Source of the DNA: JANRKT01 sp033763355
GTDB taxonomy: Bacteria > Bacteroidota > Bacteroidia > Chitinophagales > Chitinophagaceae
DNA length: 17,116 bases
Direction: 5' to 3'
NCBI GenBank assembly: GCA_033763355.1
Contig: JANRKT010000125.1
Span: forward strand, 1-17,116
Made by a program: the position numbers and the translations under genes. Under the pieces are notes generated by a model. The model saw only the letters and a list, made by a program, of their open reading frames with translations, did no database searches and was not told the origin of the DNA. Positions 7,917 through 14,258 of the stretch are shown one piece after another; the first letter of the stretch is position 1, and each line of letters begins with the position of its first letter.

Positions 7917-8955
7917 TAATGCTGGTATTCCACAAGGCTGCTGCTTTGCTGAGACTAATCAGCTCTTCAGCTAAAGCTCTATTTACTAGCTGATCGAAAT
8001 TTTTTGATTTTTCTTCTCCCTTATAAGCACCGGGTTCTTTTTTTGAGCCATAGGTTTTGCTCATATAAATGACCCATCTTTGATAATAATTATCAGTAAT
8101 TATTTCAAGTTCACGGAGTCTATGAACGATAGCTCGAAGGGAAATGCCAAAATATTCTTTGATAGAAATTATTTCGTTGATTTGAATATAAGTTCTCTTG
8201 TTCCCGATTAACTTAAAGAGCATTTCGCTAGGAATCAAAAAACAACTTGAAAATAAATGACAGAGAACTTCAACTTCTTTTGAATTGTCGGCAATAGCTT
8301 TCTTAAACAATAATAAAAGGTGTGCTAATTCATGAATAATGGTAAACCTAATCCTCTCAATTGATTTATCACGAACATTTACAACGACTACAGGTACACC
8401 GGTTGAAGTAAAAACTGCTAATCCATCAATCTCATCAACATCATCTATTAAAAGGACTTTAATTCCTTTCAACTCTAACATTTCAATAATATTCGGGATT
8501 GGGTCAGTGCCTAAATCCCAATCCTTCCTTAATTTATTAGCTGCAATTTCAACGTCCTTCTTGCTGTTAATTTCAAAATTCTTAAGCGGGTTTTTAAAGC
8601 TGTTGTCAATGCCAACAATATTTTCAATTTCGAGATATCGCTCAACATAATCTCGAACTTTCTCGACCACAGATTCTTCATTCTTCTTAGATAAACTTGC
8701 CTTTTTTCTAAACAAGATTGAGCCAAGTTCAACAGGGTTTTTCTTTAAGAAATATTCTGGCTTAATTTTTAACGCACTTGATATGGCTATCAGAACCTCA
8801 CTCGATGGATTCATTTGGCCCATTTCATATTTATTTAAAGCCTGTTTGGTCACTTTATTTTGAAGTGCATCGGCTAACTCTTGCAAGGATAGACCCGCCA
8901 TTTTTCTGGCGAGTTTTAGCCTAGTTCCAAATATATTTTCTATAACAGGTGCCAT
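7885..8955 (-). CDS. XRE-family HTH regulator fused to ImmA/IrrE metalloprotease
   Basis: The protein has 356 residues. Residues about 9-70 form a Cro/C1-type helix-turn-helix (TRLKLARKMAGLSLQELADAL, VTKQALNKYEMGQ). Residues about 135-285 are an ImmA/IrrE domain with the zinc motif HELAH at 208-212 and a probable third ligand Glu229 before FSSCFLIP. The family includes the protease that cleaves the ICEBs1 repressor and the IrrE regulator of Deinococcus; in toxin-antitoxin loci such fusions act as antitoxin and repressor. It is the first gene of the five-gene operon. Its start lies 17 bp from an inverted repeat that brackets the promoter, so autorepression is likely. The zinc site looks intact, so proteolytic switching is plausible. 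Confidence 0.88.
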   Translation of the reverse strand: MAPVIENIFGTRLKLARKMAGLSLQELADALQNKVTKQALNKYEMGQMNPSSEVLIAISSALKIKPEYFLKKNPVELGSILFRKKASLSKKNEESVVEKVRDYVERYLEIENIVGIDNSFKNPLKNFEINSKKDVEIAANKLRKDWDLGTDPIPNIIEMLELKGIKVLLIDDVDEIDGLAVFTSTGVPVVVVNVRDKSIERIRFTIIHELAHLLLLFKKAIADNSKEVEVLCHLFSSCFLIPSEMLFKLIGNKRTYIQINEIISIKEYFGISLRAIVHRLRELEIITDNYYQRWVIYMSKTYGSKKEPGAYKGEEKSKNFDQLVNRALAEELISLSKAAALWNTSINEIRKGFIGV

Positions 8956-8971
8956 GATGTAAAAGCTTTAT

Positions 8972-9009
8972 GGTTGACAAAAATATGATAAATATTGGAA
9001 ATGTCAACC
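8972..9009 (-). promoter_or_regulatory. Promoter and inverted-repeat operator of the minus-strand operon
   Basis: GGTTGACA (8972-8979) and TGTCAACC (9002-9009) are a perfect 8-bp inverted repeat with a 22-bp spacer. On the minus strand, TTG (9007-9005), 19 nt, then TATTTTTG (8985-8978) matches the Bacteroidota -33 TTG / -7 TAnnTTTG promoter with normal spacing. One repeat arm covers the -33 element and the other the end of the -7 element, the usual place for an XRE repressor. Confidence 0.72.
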
Positions 9010-9096
9010 CAATTTTTTTGAAACTTTCCACAAAAAAATTAACCATTCCGGGGTCGCGGTTCCTCACAACAACAATTGAGAATGAATTAACTTTCT

Positions 9097-9290
9097 ATAA
9101 AAAATAGAACCTTGTGAGAAAAATAATTTCATTTTTGCACATATCGCTTGACGGTTTTGTAGCAGGCCCGTTCCGATAGCTATCGGGAGGAGAAATGAAC
9201 TGGATTAAAGTTGATGAAGCCCCGAAGGGATGCCTTCAGCAAAATTTTTGATCATGCCGGTAAACGGATAAGCGAAGGCGACACTGCATG
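9097..9290 (+). repeat. DHFR-fragment repeat, copy 1
   Basis: The copy starts at TATAAAAAATAGAACC and reads like the leader and first codons of a dihydrofolate-reductase/RibD C-terminal-domain gene (MRKIISFxHISLDGFVAG). The ATG is replaced by GTG (9114). It carries two palindromic inserts. One is TTCCGATAGCTATCGGGA (9171-9188), which brings an in-frame TAG. The other is a 22-bp element with arms CCGAAGG and CCTTC(A/G)G (9220-9241). Homology ends near GACACTGCAT. The 8956-9096 stretch before it contains the operon promoter and otherwise only AT-rich sequence without an ORF. Confidence 0.85.
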
Positions 9291-9314
9291 GAGAAACTAA
9301 CTTTTATTGCTGCT

Positions 9315-9336
9315 ATAAAAGAATTAAATTTGCTAT
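9315..9336 (+). promoter_or_regulatory. Promoter-like sequence for the first toxin-antitoxin module
   Basis: ATAAAAGAATTAAATTTG (9315-9332) contains TAAATTTG, an exact match to the Bacteroidota -7 element TAnnTTTG, ending four bases before the ATG at 9337. A clean -33 TTG at 19-21 nt is not visible. The transcript would be leaderless or nearly so. The same 18 bases occur before the other toxin-antitoxin module (14238-14255). Confidence 0.5.
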
Positions 9337-9507
9337 ATGAAACCCCGCCAGATAAATATTGACTTCAGAAGGATGGAAAATGCTTTTCGTGAGTATGTGA
9401 GAAAGAAAGCCATTGATGCTAATAGCACAATTATTTACAAAAAAGAGAATCAGTTAATAGAGGAAGACCCTGCTACATCAAAGAAGACTGTTCTTAAAAA
9501 CTTATAA
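9337..9507 (+). CDS. Small basic/charged protein of a three-gene PIN toxin-antitoxin module
   Basis: This 56-residue ORF begins MKPRQINIDFRRMENAFREY and ends in KKTVLKNL. It starts four bases after a TAnnTTTG promoter match and stops one base before the ATG of the antitoxin gene, so it is almost certainly translated with it. The first half looks like one amphipathic helix. I do not recognise a domain. It may be a second antitoxin-like or DNA-binding component, or an accessory peptide of the module. Confidence 0.6.
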   Translation: MKPRQINIDFRRMENAFREYVRKKAIDANSTIIYKKENQLIEEDPATSKKTVLKNL

Positions 9508-9508
9508 T

Positions 9509-9721
9509 ATGGCAGCCCCGCTCAATAAAACCCAATTAGAAATACTGAAATTGTTCCAGCAGGATCAGTCTGAAGAAGATTTAAAAGAAATCAAATCCTT
9601 ACTGGTTACATACCTTGCCGACAAAGTAACCAGAACTGCCGATAAAGCTTTTGATGAAAAAGAATATACCGCCTCCATCTTTGAACAATGGAAAAAAGAA
9701 CATTTCCGTAAATCAGCTTGA
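9509..9721 (+). CDS. Antitoxin of a PIN-domain toxin-antitoxin pair
   Basis: The protein has 70 residues, nearly all predicted helical. It has the typical Bacteroidota PIN-antitoxin pattern: LNKTQLEILKLFQQDQSEEDLKEIKSLL, then YLADKVTRTADKAFDEK, and a C-terminal W-K-x-EH-R segment (FEQWKKEHFRKSA). In this group the C-terminal part embraces the toxin's active site and the N-terminal part dimerises or binds DNA. The stop TGA at 9719-9721 lies two bases before the toxin ATG at 9724. If the toxin instead starts at TTG 9718, the genes overlap by 4 nt. Confidence 0.78.
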   Translation: MAAPLNKTQLEILKLFQQDQSEEDLKEIKSLLVTYLADKVTRTADKAFDEKEYTASIFEQWKKEHFRKSA

Positions 9722-9723
9722 GC

Positions 9724-10131
9724 ATGACAGTGGTAATTGACTGCAATGTGCTTGTCATGTGTCTTACATCCAGGTCCCCCTGGCATATCATTTACCAATC
9801 ACTTATAGCAGGCAAATACAATCTTGCAATAACAGATGAGATTGTTCTTGAATACGAAGAAACCATTCAGAAAAAATATGGCATTACAACCGCCAATGCT
9901 TTTATATCACTGTTAAGCGAATTGCCCAATGTTTTTTATTTAAATACTTATTACCGATGGCAGTTAATAGAAGCAGATGCTGATGACAATAAATATTGTG
10001 ACGGTGCAGTTGCTGGTAAAGCGGATTATCTTGTTTCTGAGGATAATCATTTCAATATTTTAAAAACAATTCCTTTCCCGAAAATAACTGTGGTTTCTAT
10101 TGATGAATTTGCTGCCATGCTGAATCAGTAA
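9724..10131 (+). CDS. PIN-domain toxin (putative toxin-antitoxin system toxin component)
   Basis: The protein has 135 residues from the ATG at 9724; a TTG at 9718 would add two. It is a PIN-domain ribonuclease with the ordered acidic residues Asp6 (VVIDCNVLV), Glu43/44 (EIVLEYEE), Asp93 in DADDNKYCDGAVAGKADYLV, and Asp107 (SEDNHF). VapC-like toxins of this type cleave RNA and are neutralised by the small protein encoded just upstream. The module sits between repeat copies 1 and 2. Its GC content is closer to the array's other genes than to the defence-like operon. Toxin-antitoxin modules stabilise arrays prone to deletion, which fits the setting. Confidence 0.85.
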   Translation: MTVVIDCNVLVMCLTSRSPWHIIYQSLIAGKYNLAITDEIVLEYEETIQKKYGITTANAFISLLSELPNVFYLNTYYRWQLIEADADDNKYCDGAVAGKADYLVSEDNHFNILKTIPFPKITVVSIDEFAAMLNQ

Positions 10132-10145
10132 GCTCCGTGCCATAC

Positions 10146-10380
10146 ACAACAAAAAAACAGAACTATATGAGAAAAATAACTTCATATATGCACATATCGC
10201 TTGACGGTTTTGTAGCAGGACCGAACGGAGAAATGAACTGGATCAAAGTTGATGAAGTCCCGAAGGGATGCCTTCGGCAAAATTTTTGAACATGTCGGTA
10301 AGCGGATAAGCGAAGGTGACACTGCATTATATGGACGGGATACCAGACATCTGAAAATGAATTACTTTCTTTATAAGAAC
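10146..10380 (+). repeat. DHFR-fragment repeat, copy 2 (longest copy)
   Basis: It starts at ACAACAAAAAAACAGAAC. The ATG at 10167 opens a 40-codon frame (MRKITSYMHISLDGFVAGPN, then GEMNWIKVDE) that ends at 10289. The 22-bp palindromic insert at 10258-10279 (arms CCGAAGG/CCTTCGG) shifts it out of frame. Downstream, the homology runs on through GCATTATATGGACGG and a degraded TACCAGA...GAAAATGAATTACT, where DHFR-family genes encode ALYGRVTYQMMENY. This extension supports the assignment to that gene family. Confidence 0.85.
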
Positions 10381-10409
10381 TTGCGTAAAGCAAAAATGTT
10401 AGTGCTCTT

Positions 10410-10757
10410 ATGAAGTTTCCAAACGAATTTTACATACTGCTACTCCAATTAATTTCAAAGCATCCCATGGGTAATAATGACTATGGATTGATAAGATATT
10501 TTGCAAAATCTACCTTTTGGGGTAGAGAGCCTATCATTGCAGTAAATGAGTTAGTTGAAAAAGGCTTCTTAGCCATACAAGAAAATAGAAATGGTGTCAA
10601 TTATTATGATGTGACGAAACAGGGAACTGACTTTCTAAATCAATATCAATTACCCGAATACCTGGATGCATTTACTCAGGAAATTGATGCCAGTGGTTTT
10701 ATTAAAATGATTACTTATAAATTGGCAGGAAAGGATGTAGACAACAATAAAAAATAG
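10410..10757 (+). CDS. Small winged-helix-like protein of unknown function
   Basis: The protein has 115 residues. It begins MKFPNEFYILLLQLISKHPM. It contains helix-helix-strand order with AVNELVEKGFLAIQENRNGVNYYDVTKQGTDFL, typical of a recognition helix followed by a beta-hairpin wing ending in TKxG. A MarR/PadR-like transcription-factor fold is possible, but no close family is recognised. The last residues (NNKK) and the stop TAG (10755-10757) lie inside the 5' border of repeat copy 3, so the gene end is formed by the repeat. The start overlaps a 5-codon reading frame from ATG 10396. There is no partner gene in the module. Confidence 0.65.
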   Translation: MKFPNEFYILLLQLISKHPMGNNDYGLIRYFAKSTFWGREPIIAVNELVEKGFLAIQENRNGVNYYDVTKQGTDFLNQYQLPEYLDAFTQEIDASGFIKMITYKLAGKDVDNNKK

Positions 10758-10884
10758 AACCTTATGAGAAAAATAATTTCATTTATGCACATATCGCTTG
10801 ACGGTTTTGTAACAGGCCCGTCCCGATAGCTATCTGGAGGAGAAATGAACCGGATCAAAATTGATAAAAGGATTTCTCATCATT
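10744..10884 (+). repeat. DHFR-fragment repeat, copy 3
   Basis: The border ACAATAAAAAATAGAACC is followed by ATG (10764) and MRKIISFMHISLDGFVTG. The palindrome TCCCGATAGCTATCTGGA (10821-10838) ends the frame with TAG after 21 codons. Beyond AACCGGATCAAA the match becomes weak but continues without a gap (ATTGATAAAAGGATTTCTCATCAT against GTTGATGAAGAAATTTTTGATCAT), about 18 of 27 bases. This is an older, more diverged 3' half. Confidence 0.8.
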
Positions 10885-10925
10885 CTTAATTGTAACTTAC
10901 TATTGAATTTAATAGTCATAGAAAC

Positions 10926-11810
10926 ATGAAAGCAATTGCCGTATTAATGATCTTGTGGATTTCTTGTAGTTCAGCCGATCAAAAGCAACCGCCGATCGTC
11001 AGCCAAACTACTAATGATAAGATCGTTGATACTATTCATTCTAAAATATTAAATGAAGATAGATTCATATGGCTTCATATTCCCAAAGCCCAACCGGCAA
11101 ACAAAAAACCTCCGGTAATATTTGTGTTGGATGCAGAAGCCAATTTTGATGAAACACAAAAGGTCCTGGACAAACTAAGTAAAGATCCGGCTTCAAAGGC
11201 TGCAGCTAATGTCATCCTTATTGGCATTGGTAATATCTGGCAGCGCTATCGTGATTATTCACCCACTCATGTGGGATCATCTCCATGGTTAGATGAACCT
11301 ACTGCTAAAACCACCGGTGGTGGTGAAGCATTCGTTTCCTTCCTTGAAAAAGAATTGTTGCCTCATATAGAAAAGAAATACCCTGTCTCGTCCAACCGTA
11401 CTTTGATCGGACATTCAATGGGTGGTCTTATGGTAATGAATATTCTCCTGAAGCATAAAGATCTTTTTGATAATTATGTTGCAATAGATCCGAGCATGTG
11501 GTGGGACAACAATAAGCTTTTAAATGAATCTGCTTCGATACTTAGTGGCCAGCAATTTGATAACAAAAAATCATTTCTTGCTATCGCTAATGAACAGGAT
11601 AAAAAAATGACTGCAGAGCAAATAAAAAAAGATACAAGTTCAAAAACAGTTTTGATCCGGCCTTCTTTTATATTGGCAGATAGGGTAGCACAAAACAAAC
11701 AAAACAAACTCAACTTTCAATGGAAGTTTTATCAGGATGAACATCACATGACCGTAAACACACCGGCCACTTATGATGCCTTGAAAACTCTTGTTAATAA
11801 TTTTGATTGA
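10926..11810 (+). CDS. Lipoprotein alpha/beta-hydrolase, putative esterase (esterase D type)
   Basis: The protein has 294 residues. A short hydrophobic leader (MKAIAVLMILWISC) with Cys14 followed by SSADQK looks like a Bacteroidota lipoprotein signal, though Trp at -3 is unusual. The body is a putative-esterase-family alpha/beta hydrolase. PPVIFVLDAEANF is the first core strand, GHSMGG (162-167) holds nucleophile Ser164, ANEQDKK is near the acid position, and EHHMTV supplies the catalytic His near the C-terminus. Related proteins cleave siderophore, acyl or carbohydrate esters; the substrate is unknown. The TGA stop at 11808-11810 is also the first part of repeat copy 4 (TGAACCTTATG), so the module abuts the repeat with no gap. 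Confidence 0.85.
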   Translation: MKAIAVLMILWISCSSADQKQPPIVSQTTNDKIVDTIHSKILNEDRFIWLHIPKAQPANKKPPVIFVLDAEANFDETQKVLDKLSKDPASKAAANVILIGIGNIWQRYRDYSPTHVGSSPWLDEPTAKTTGGGEAFVSFLEKELLPHIEKKYPVSSNRTLIGHSMGGLMVMNILLKHKDLFDNYVAIDPSMWWDNNKLLNESASILSGQQFDNKKSFLAIANEQDKKMTAEQIKKDTSSKTVLIRPSFILADRVAQNKQNKLNFQWKFYQDEHHMTVNTPATYDALKTLVNNFD

Positions 11811-11926
11811 ACCTTATGTTGAACGAAGTGAAATCCCGCAAGGCGGGAAGAAAAATAATTTCATTTATGCACATATCGCTTGACGGTTTTGTAGCAGGAC
11901 CGAAGGAGAAATGAACTGGATCAAAG
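11809..11926 (+). repeat. DHFR-fragment repeat, copy 4
   Basis: It starts in the esterase stop codon at GAACCTTATG. A 30-bp insert at 11819-11848 follows ATG; it starts TTGAACGAAGTGAAA and ends with the hairpin TCCCGCAAGGCGGGA. It keeps the reading frame before AGAAAAATAATTTCATT. One base is missing in CCGAAGGAG, where other copies have CCGAACGGAG. Homology stops after GGATCAAAG. The remaining 60 bp to the next gene hold nothing I can name. Confidence 0.83.
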
Positions 11927-11986
11927 GCAAGTGAAAAAGTTATAACTTTCGCAAAGCAGATTGTCCCTGATTATTAAACCACCATT

Positions 11987-13240
11987 ATGAGATCATATAA
12001 ATACACCAGGAAAAAATTTTTATCCTCTGTTGGGTCTGTTGCAGTTGCAGGCACTATCTTAAACACAGTATTTCCTTTTTCTTCGGCCCATGGGCAAATC
12101 AATTCAACATTTTCTGGTGCACCCGGAGATGAATATCTTTTTGAGGAAGGCCTGACATATATGAATACCGGGACATTGGGCCCTTGCCGGAGAGAAACCA
12201 TAGAAGAATCAATGACCAGGTGGAAAGAATTAGAATCTTTCCCCCTAAAATTTTATGGAGGACACGGCGCAGAATCATTGGCTGAAAAAACAAGAGGTAT
12301 TGCGGCGGGGTTTTTCGGTTGTGATATCAGTGAAATGATGATCACTAATAGCACAACGAACGGGATGAATGCTGTTGCACAGGGATTACGATTAAAAGCA
12401 GGAGATCATATTCTCATTACTGACCAGGAGCATAGTGGGGGATTGTTATGCTGGAATTATCTGGCGAAGTATTACGGTGCTATAATTGATAAAATAAATA
12501 TTCCGCCGGGAGAAAATAATGCTGACCTGATATTAAAAAGAATAAAAGAGAATCTCCGGAAAGAAACAAAGCTCGTCAGTGTAAGCCATGTTTTTTCATC
12601 AACAGGACTTCGGATGCCAATTGCTGAAATTTCTTCAATGGCCCGGGACAACGGCAGTTTATGTATCGTTGACGGTGCACAATCAGCAGGAGCAATTGAG
12701 GTGAATGTAAAAAAATTAGGATGCCATGCCTATGCTACAAGCGGACATAAATGGTTGATGGGCCCGAAGGGAACAGGTCTCTTGTATATTTCAAAAGAAG
12801 CGCAGGATCTTATCCGTCCTATGCAGTTTGAAGAATCTTACAATACTTACAATGACGGGAATGGCGTAGTAAACTTAGCTTGTATATTAGGATTGGGGAA
12901 AGCGATCGGGTATCTTGGATCAATTGGTATGAGTAAGGTCGAGAAACATAATTTGTCATTACGAAACCGATTATATGAGAAACTGAAAGATCTGAACAAT
13001 GCAACGATCCTGAGTCCAAAAGATGGTCCGCTCAGCTCTCCGATGCTTACCCTGCTTCTACGGGATCCGTTTCAAAAAAATCCATTTGTGAAAATGCTCC
13101 TGGATAAACATAGGCTAAGCATACGTCCCACCCATAAAGAATTTGGATTTAATGGAATAAGATTTTCAATCCATATTTTCAATACAGAAAAGGAAATTGA
13201 TTTTGCGGCTGAAGTAATGCATAAAGAGTTAACGAGTTAA
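11987..13240 (+). CDS. Exported class-V aminotransferase-fold PLP enzyme (isopenicillin-N epimerase-like)
   Basis: The protein has 417 residues. The N-terminus MRSYKYTRKKFLSSVGSVAV, with a hydrophobic stretch ending near SSAHG, resembles a Tat signal with Arg-Lys in place of Arg-Arg. The rest is a class-V fold-type-I PLP domain. QEHSGG holds His149, which stacks on the cofactor. VDGAQSAG holds Asp229, which contacts the pyridine nitrogen. TSGHKWLMGPKGTG holds Lys255 for the Schiff base. ITNSTTNGMN (about 120-129) forms part of the phosphate site. Relatives include isopenicillin-N epimerases, cysteine desulfurases and kynureninases; the reaction here is unknown. Export of a folded PLP enzyme would require Tat, which fits the signal. 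It is the only gene of its module. Confidence 0.85.
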   Translation: MRSYKYTRKKFLSSVGSVAVAGTILNTVFPFSSAHGQINSTFSGAPGDEYLFEEGLTYMNTGTLGPCRRETIEESMTRWKELESFPLKFYGGHGAESLAEKTRGIAAGFFGCDISEMMITNSTTNGMNAVAQGLRLKAGDHILITDQEHSGGLLCWNYLAKYYGAIIDKINIPPGENNADLILKRIKENLRKETKLVSVSHVFSSTGLRMPIAEISSMARDNGSLCIVDGAQSAGAIEVNVKKLGCHAYATSGHKWLMGPKGTGLLYISKEAQDLIRPMQFEESYNTYNDGNGVVNLACILGLGKAIGYLGSIGMSKVEKHNLSLRNRLYEKLKDLNNATILSPKDGPLSSPMLTLLLRDPFQKNPFVKMLLDKHRLSIRPTHKEFGFNGIRFSIHIFNTEKEIDFAAEVMHKELTS

Positions 13241-13254
13241 TAGATACTTGCTGA

Positions 13255-13416
13255 AAATAAAATATGAAAAAAATAATTTCATTTATGCACATATCGCCTG
13301 ACGGTTTTGTAGCAGTACCGAACGGAGAAATGAACAGGATCAAAGTTGATGAAGAAATTTTTGATCATATCGGTAAGCGGGTAAGCCAGAGTGACTTTGC
13401 ATTACCAATGGAGTAA
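13255..13416 (+). repeat. DHFR-fragment repeat, copy 5, with an intact 50-codon frame
   Basis: This copy has none of the palindromic inserts. ATG at 13264 opens an uninterrupted frame to TAA at 13414-13416. It reads MKKIISFMHISPDGFVAVPN, then GEMNRIKVDEEIFDHIGKRV and SQSDFALPME. This is the clearest view of the parent protein's N-terminus. Three substitutions at normally conserved positions (Leu12 to Pro, Gly18 to Val, Trp25 to Arg) argue that it is decaying and is not a selected gene. The leader is shortened (GAAAATAAAATATG). Confidence 0.82.
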
Positions 13417-13444
13417 TGAATTATTTTTTATATTTAGTCTACAA

Positions 13445-13461
13445 AATGGCGAACCGCCATT
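13445..13461. repeat. Small perfect palindrome AATGGCG-AAC-CGCCATT
   Basis: A 7-bp perfect stem with a 3-nt loop lies 29 bp after repeat copy 5 and 25 bp before the ATG of the NTF2-like lipoprotein gene. It lies in the presumed leader or promoter area. Its size resembles the palindromes inserted within the repeats, but its sequence differs. Confidence 0.5.
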
Positions 13462-13486
13462 ATTATTACGCAACAAACCACCTATT

Positions 13487-13981
13487 ATGAGATTATTTAT
13501 TTTTCTTGTTGCTATTGCACTATTTTCCTGCAAGCAACAATCAAAAACTGCAGGCATTGAATTGGACACTACTAAAATACAAACCGAAGTACAAGCTGTA
13601 GTTACGCAGATTCGTGAAGCGGCATTAAATGCAGATTCTACCCGCTTATATGAACTTTTTGCTCTCAACGATCCTGATTTTGCTTATATGGAAATTACAG
13701 GAGCATATTATGATGTTACTGCATTTAAGAAAATGGTGCAAGATTTTTATGGTGCAATCAAAACCGAAATATTAAGAAAAGGAAACGAGAAATTTTATTA
13801 TTTAAATGAAAACAATGTATTGTGGAGCTCTTCTGCCGGAATAACTGTCGATTACAAGGACGGAAAGCGGGAGGTATATGAACCGTTTGGTATAACATTG
13901 CTTTTAAGGAAGAAAGATAACAAATGGAAAATTGTATTTATTCAGGAATCAACGCAGGCTCCACAGGTCACAAACCAGTAA
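13487..13981 (+). CDS. NTF2-like (SnoaL/DUF4440-type) lipoprotein
   Basis: From ATG 13487 the protein has 164 residues. MRLFIFLVAIALFSC is a good lipoprotein signal with Cys15, followed by KQQSKTAG. The frame extends upstream to 13391, but those codons cover repeat tail and a palindrome and would hide the signal peptide, so I chose 13487. The mature part (about 35-155) has the NTF2-like order: a long helix VQAVVTQIREAALNADSTRLYELF, DPDFAYMEITGAYYDV, a second helix, and strands ending in GITLLLRKKDNKWKIVFIQES. Such domains bind small ligands or serve as enzymes; no catalytic assignment is possible. The 85 bp downstream, up to repeat copy 6, hold nothing recognisable beyond one arm of a 13-bp inverted repeat (14056-14068). 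Confidence 0.75.
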   Translation: MRLFIFLVAIALFSCKQQSKTAGIELDTTKIQTEVQAVVTQIREAALNADSTRLYELFALNDPDFAYMEITGAYYDVTAFKKMVQDFYGAIKTEILRKGNEKFYYLNENNVLWSSSAGITVDYKDGKREVYEPFGITLLLRKKDNKWKIVFIQESTQAPQVTNQ

Positions 13982-14066
13982 TGGATAATGCAAGATAAAG
14001 CCGTTTGCGAAGACGCAGATGGCAGCGAAGAAACAAGCCGGGTCTACCAGCATTCATAAACCTCTG

Positions 14067-14207
14067 CAAAAATAGAACCTTATGTTGAACGAAGTGAAAT
14101 CCCGCAAAGCGGGAAGAAAAATAATTTCATTTATGCACATATCGCTTACGGTTTTGTAGCAGGCCCGTCCCGATAGCTTTCGGGAGGAGAAATGAACTGG
14201 ATCAAAG
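14067..14207 (+). repeat. DHFR-fragment repeat, copy 6 (two palindromic inserts)
   Basis: It begins CAAAAATAGAACCTTATG. The 30-bp insert ending in TCCCGCAAAGCGGGA is at 14085-14114, at the same site as in copy 4. The palindrome TCCCGATAGCTTTCGGGA is at 14168-14185, at the same site as in copies 1 and 3. The sequence between has CGCTTACGG where others have CGCTTGACGG, a 1-bp deletion. Homology ends after GGATCAAAG. Confidence 0.84.
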
Positions 14208-14237
14208 CCTACGGGGAAATGATGTTTTAATAGTGGA

Positions 14238-14258
14238 ATAAAAGAATTAAATTTGGTA
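14238..14258 (+). promoter_or_regulatory. Promoter-like sequence for the DUF433/DUF5615 module
   Basis: ATAAAAGAATTAAATTTG (14238-14255) is identical over 18 bases to 9315-9332. It includes the -7 element TAAATTTG, three bases from the chosen ATG at 14259. A near-leaderless transcript is implied. Nothing similar precedes the non-toxin genes of the array. Confidence 0.5.

Noticed and set aside
10146..10409. A functional dihydrofolate-reductase-family gene
   Set aside because: Even the longest copy covers only the first 60 or so codons and is frameshifted by a palindrome; the catalytic body of the protein is missing in all copies.
13391..13486. Upstream start for the NTF2-like lipoprotein
   Set aside because: It would place 32 residues before a clear lipoprotein signal and covers repeat tail plus a palindrome.
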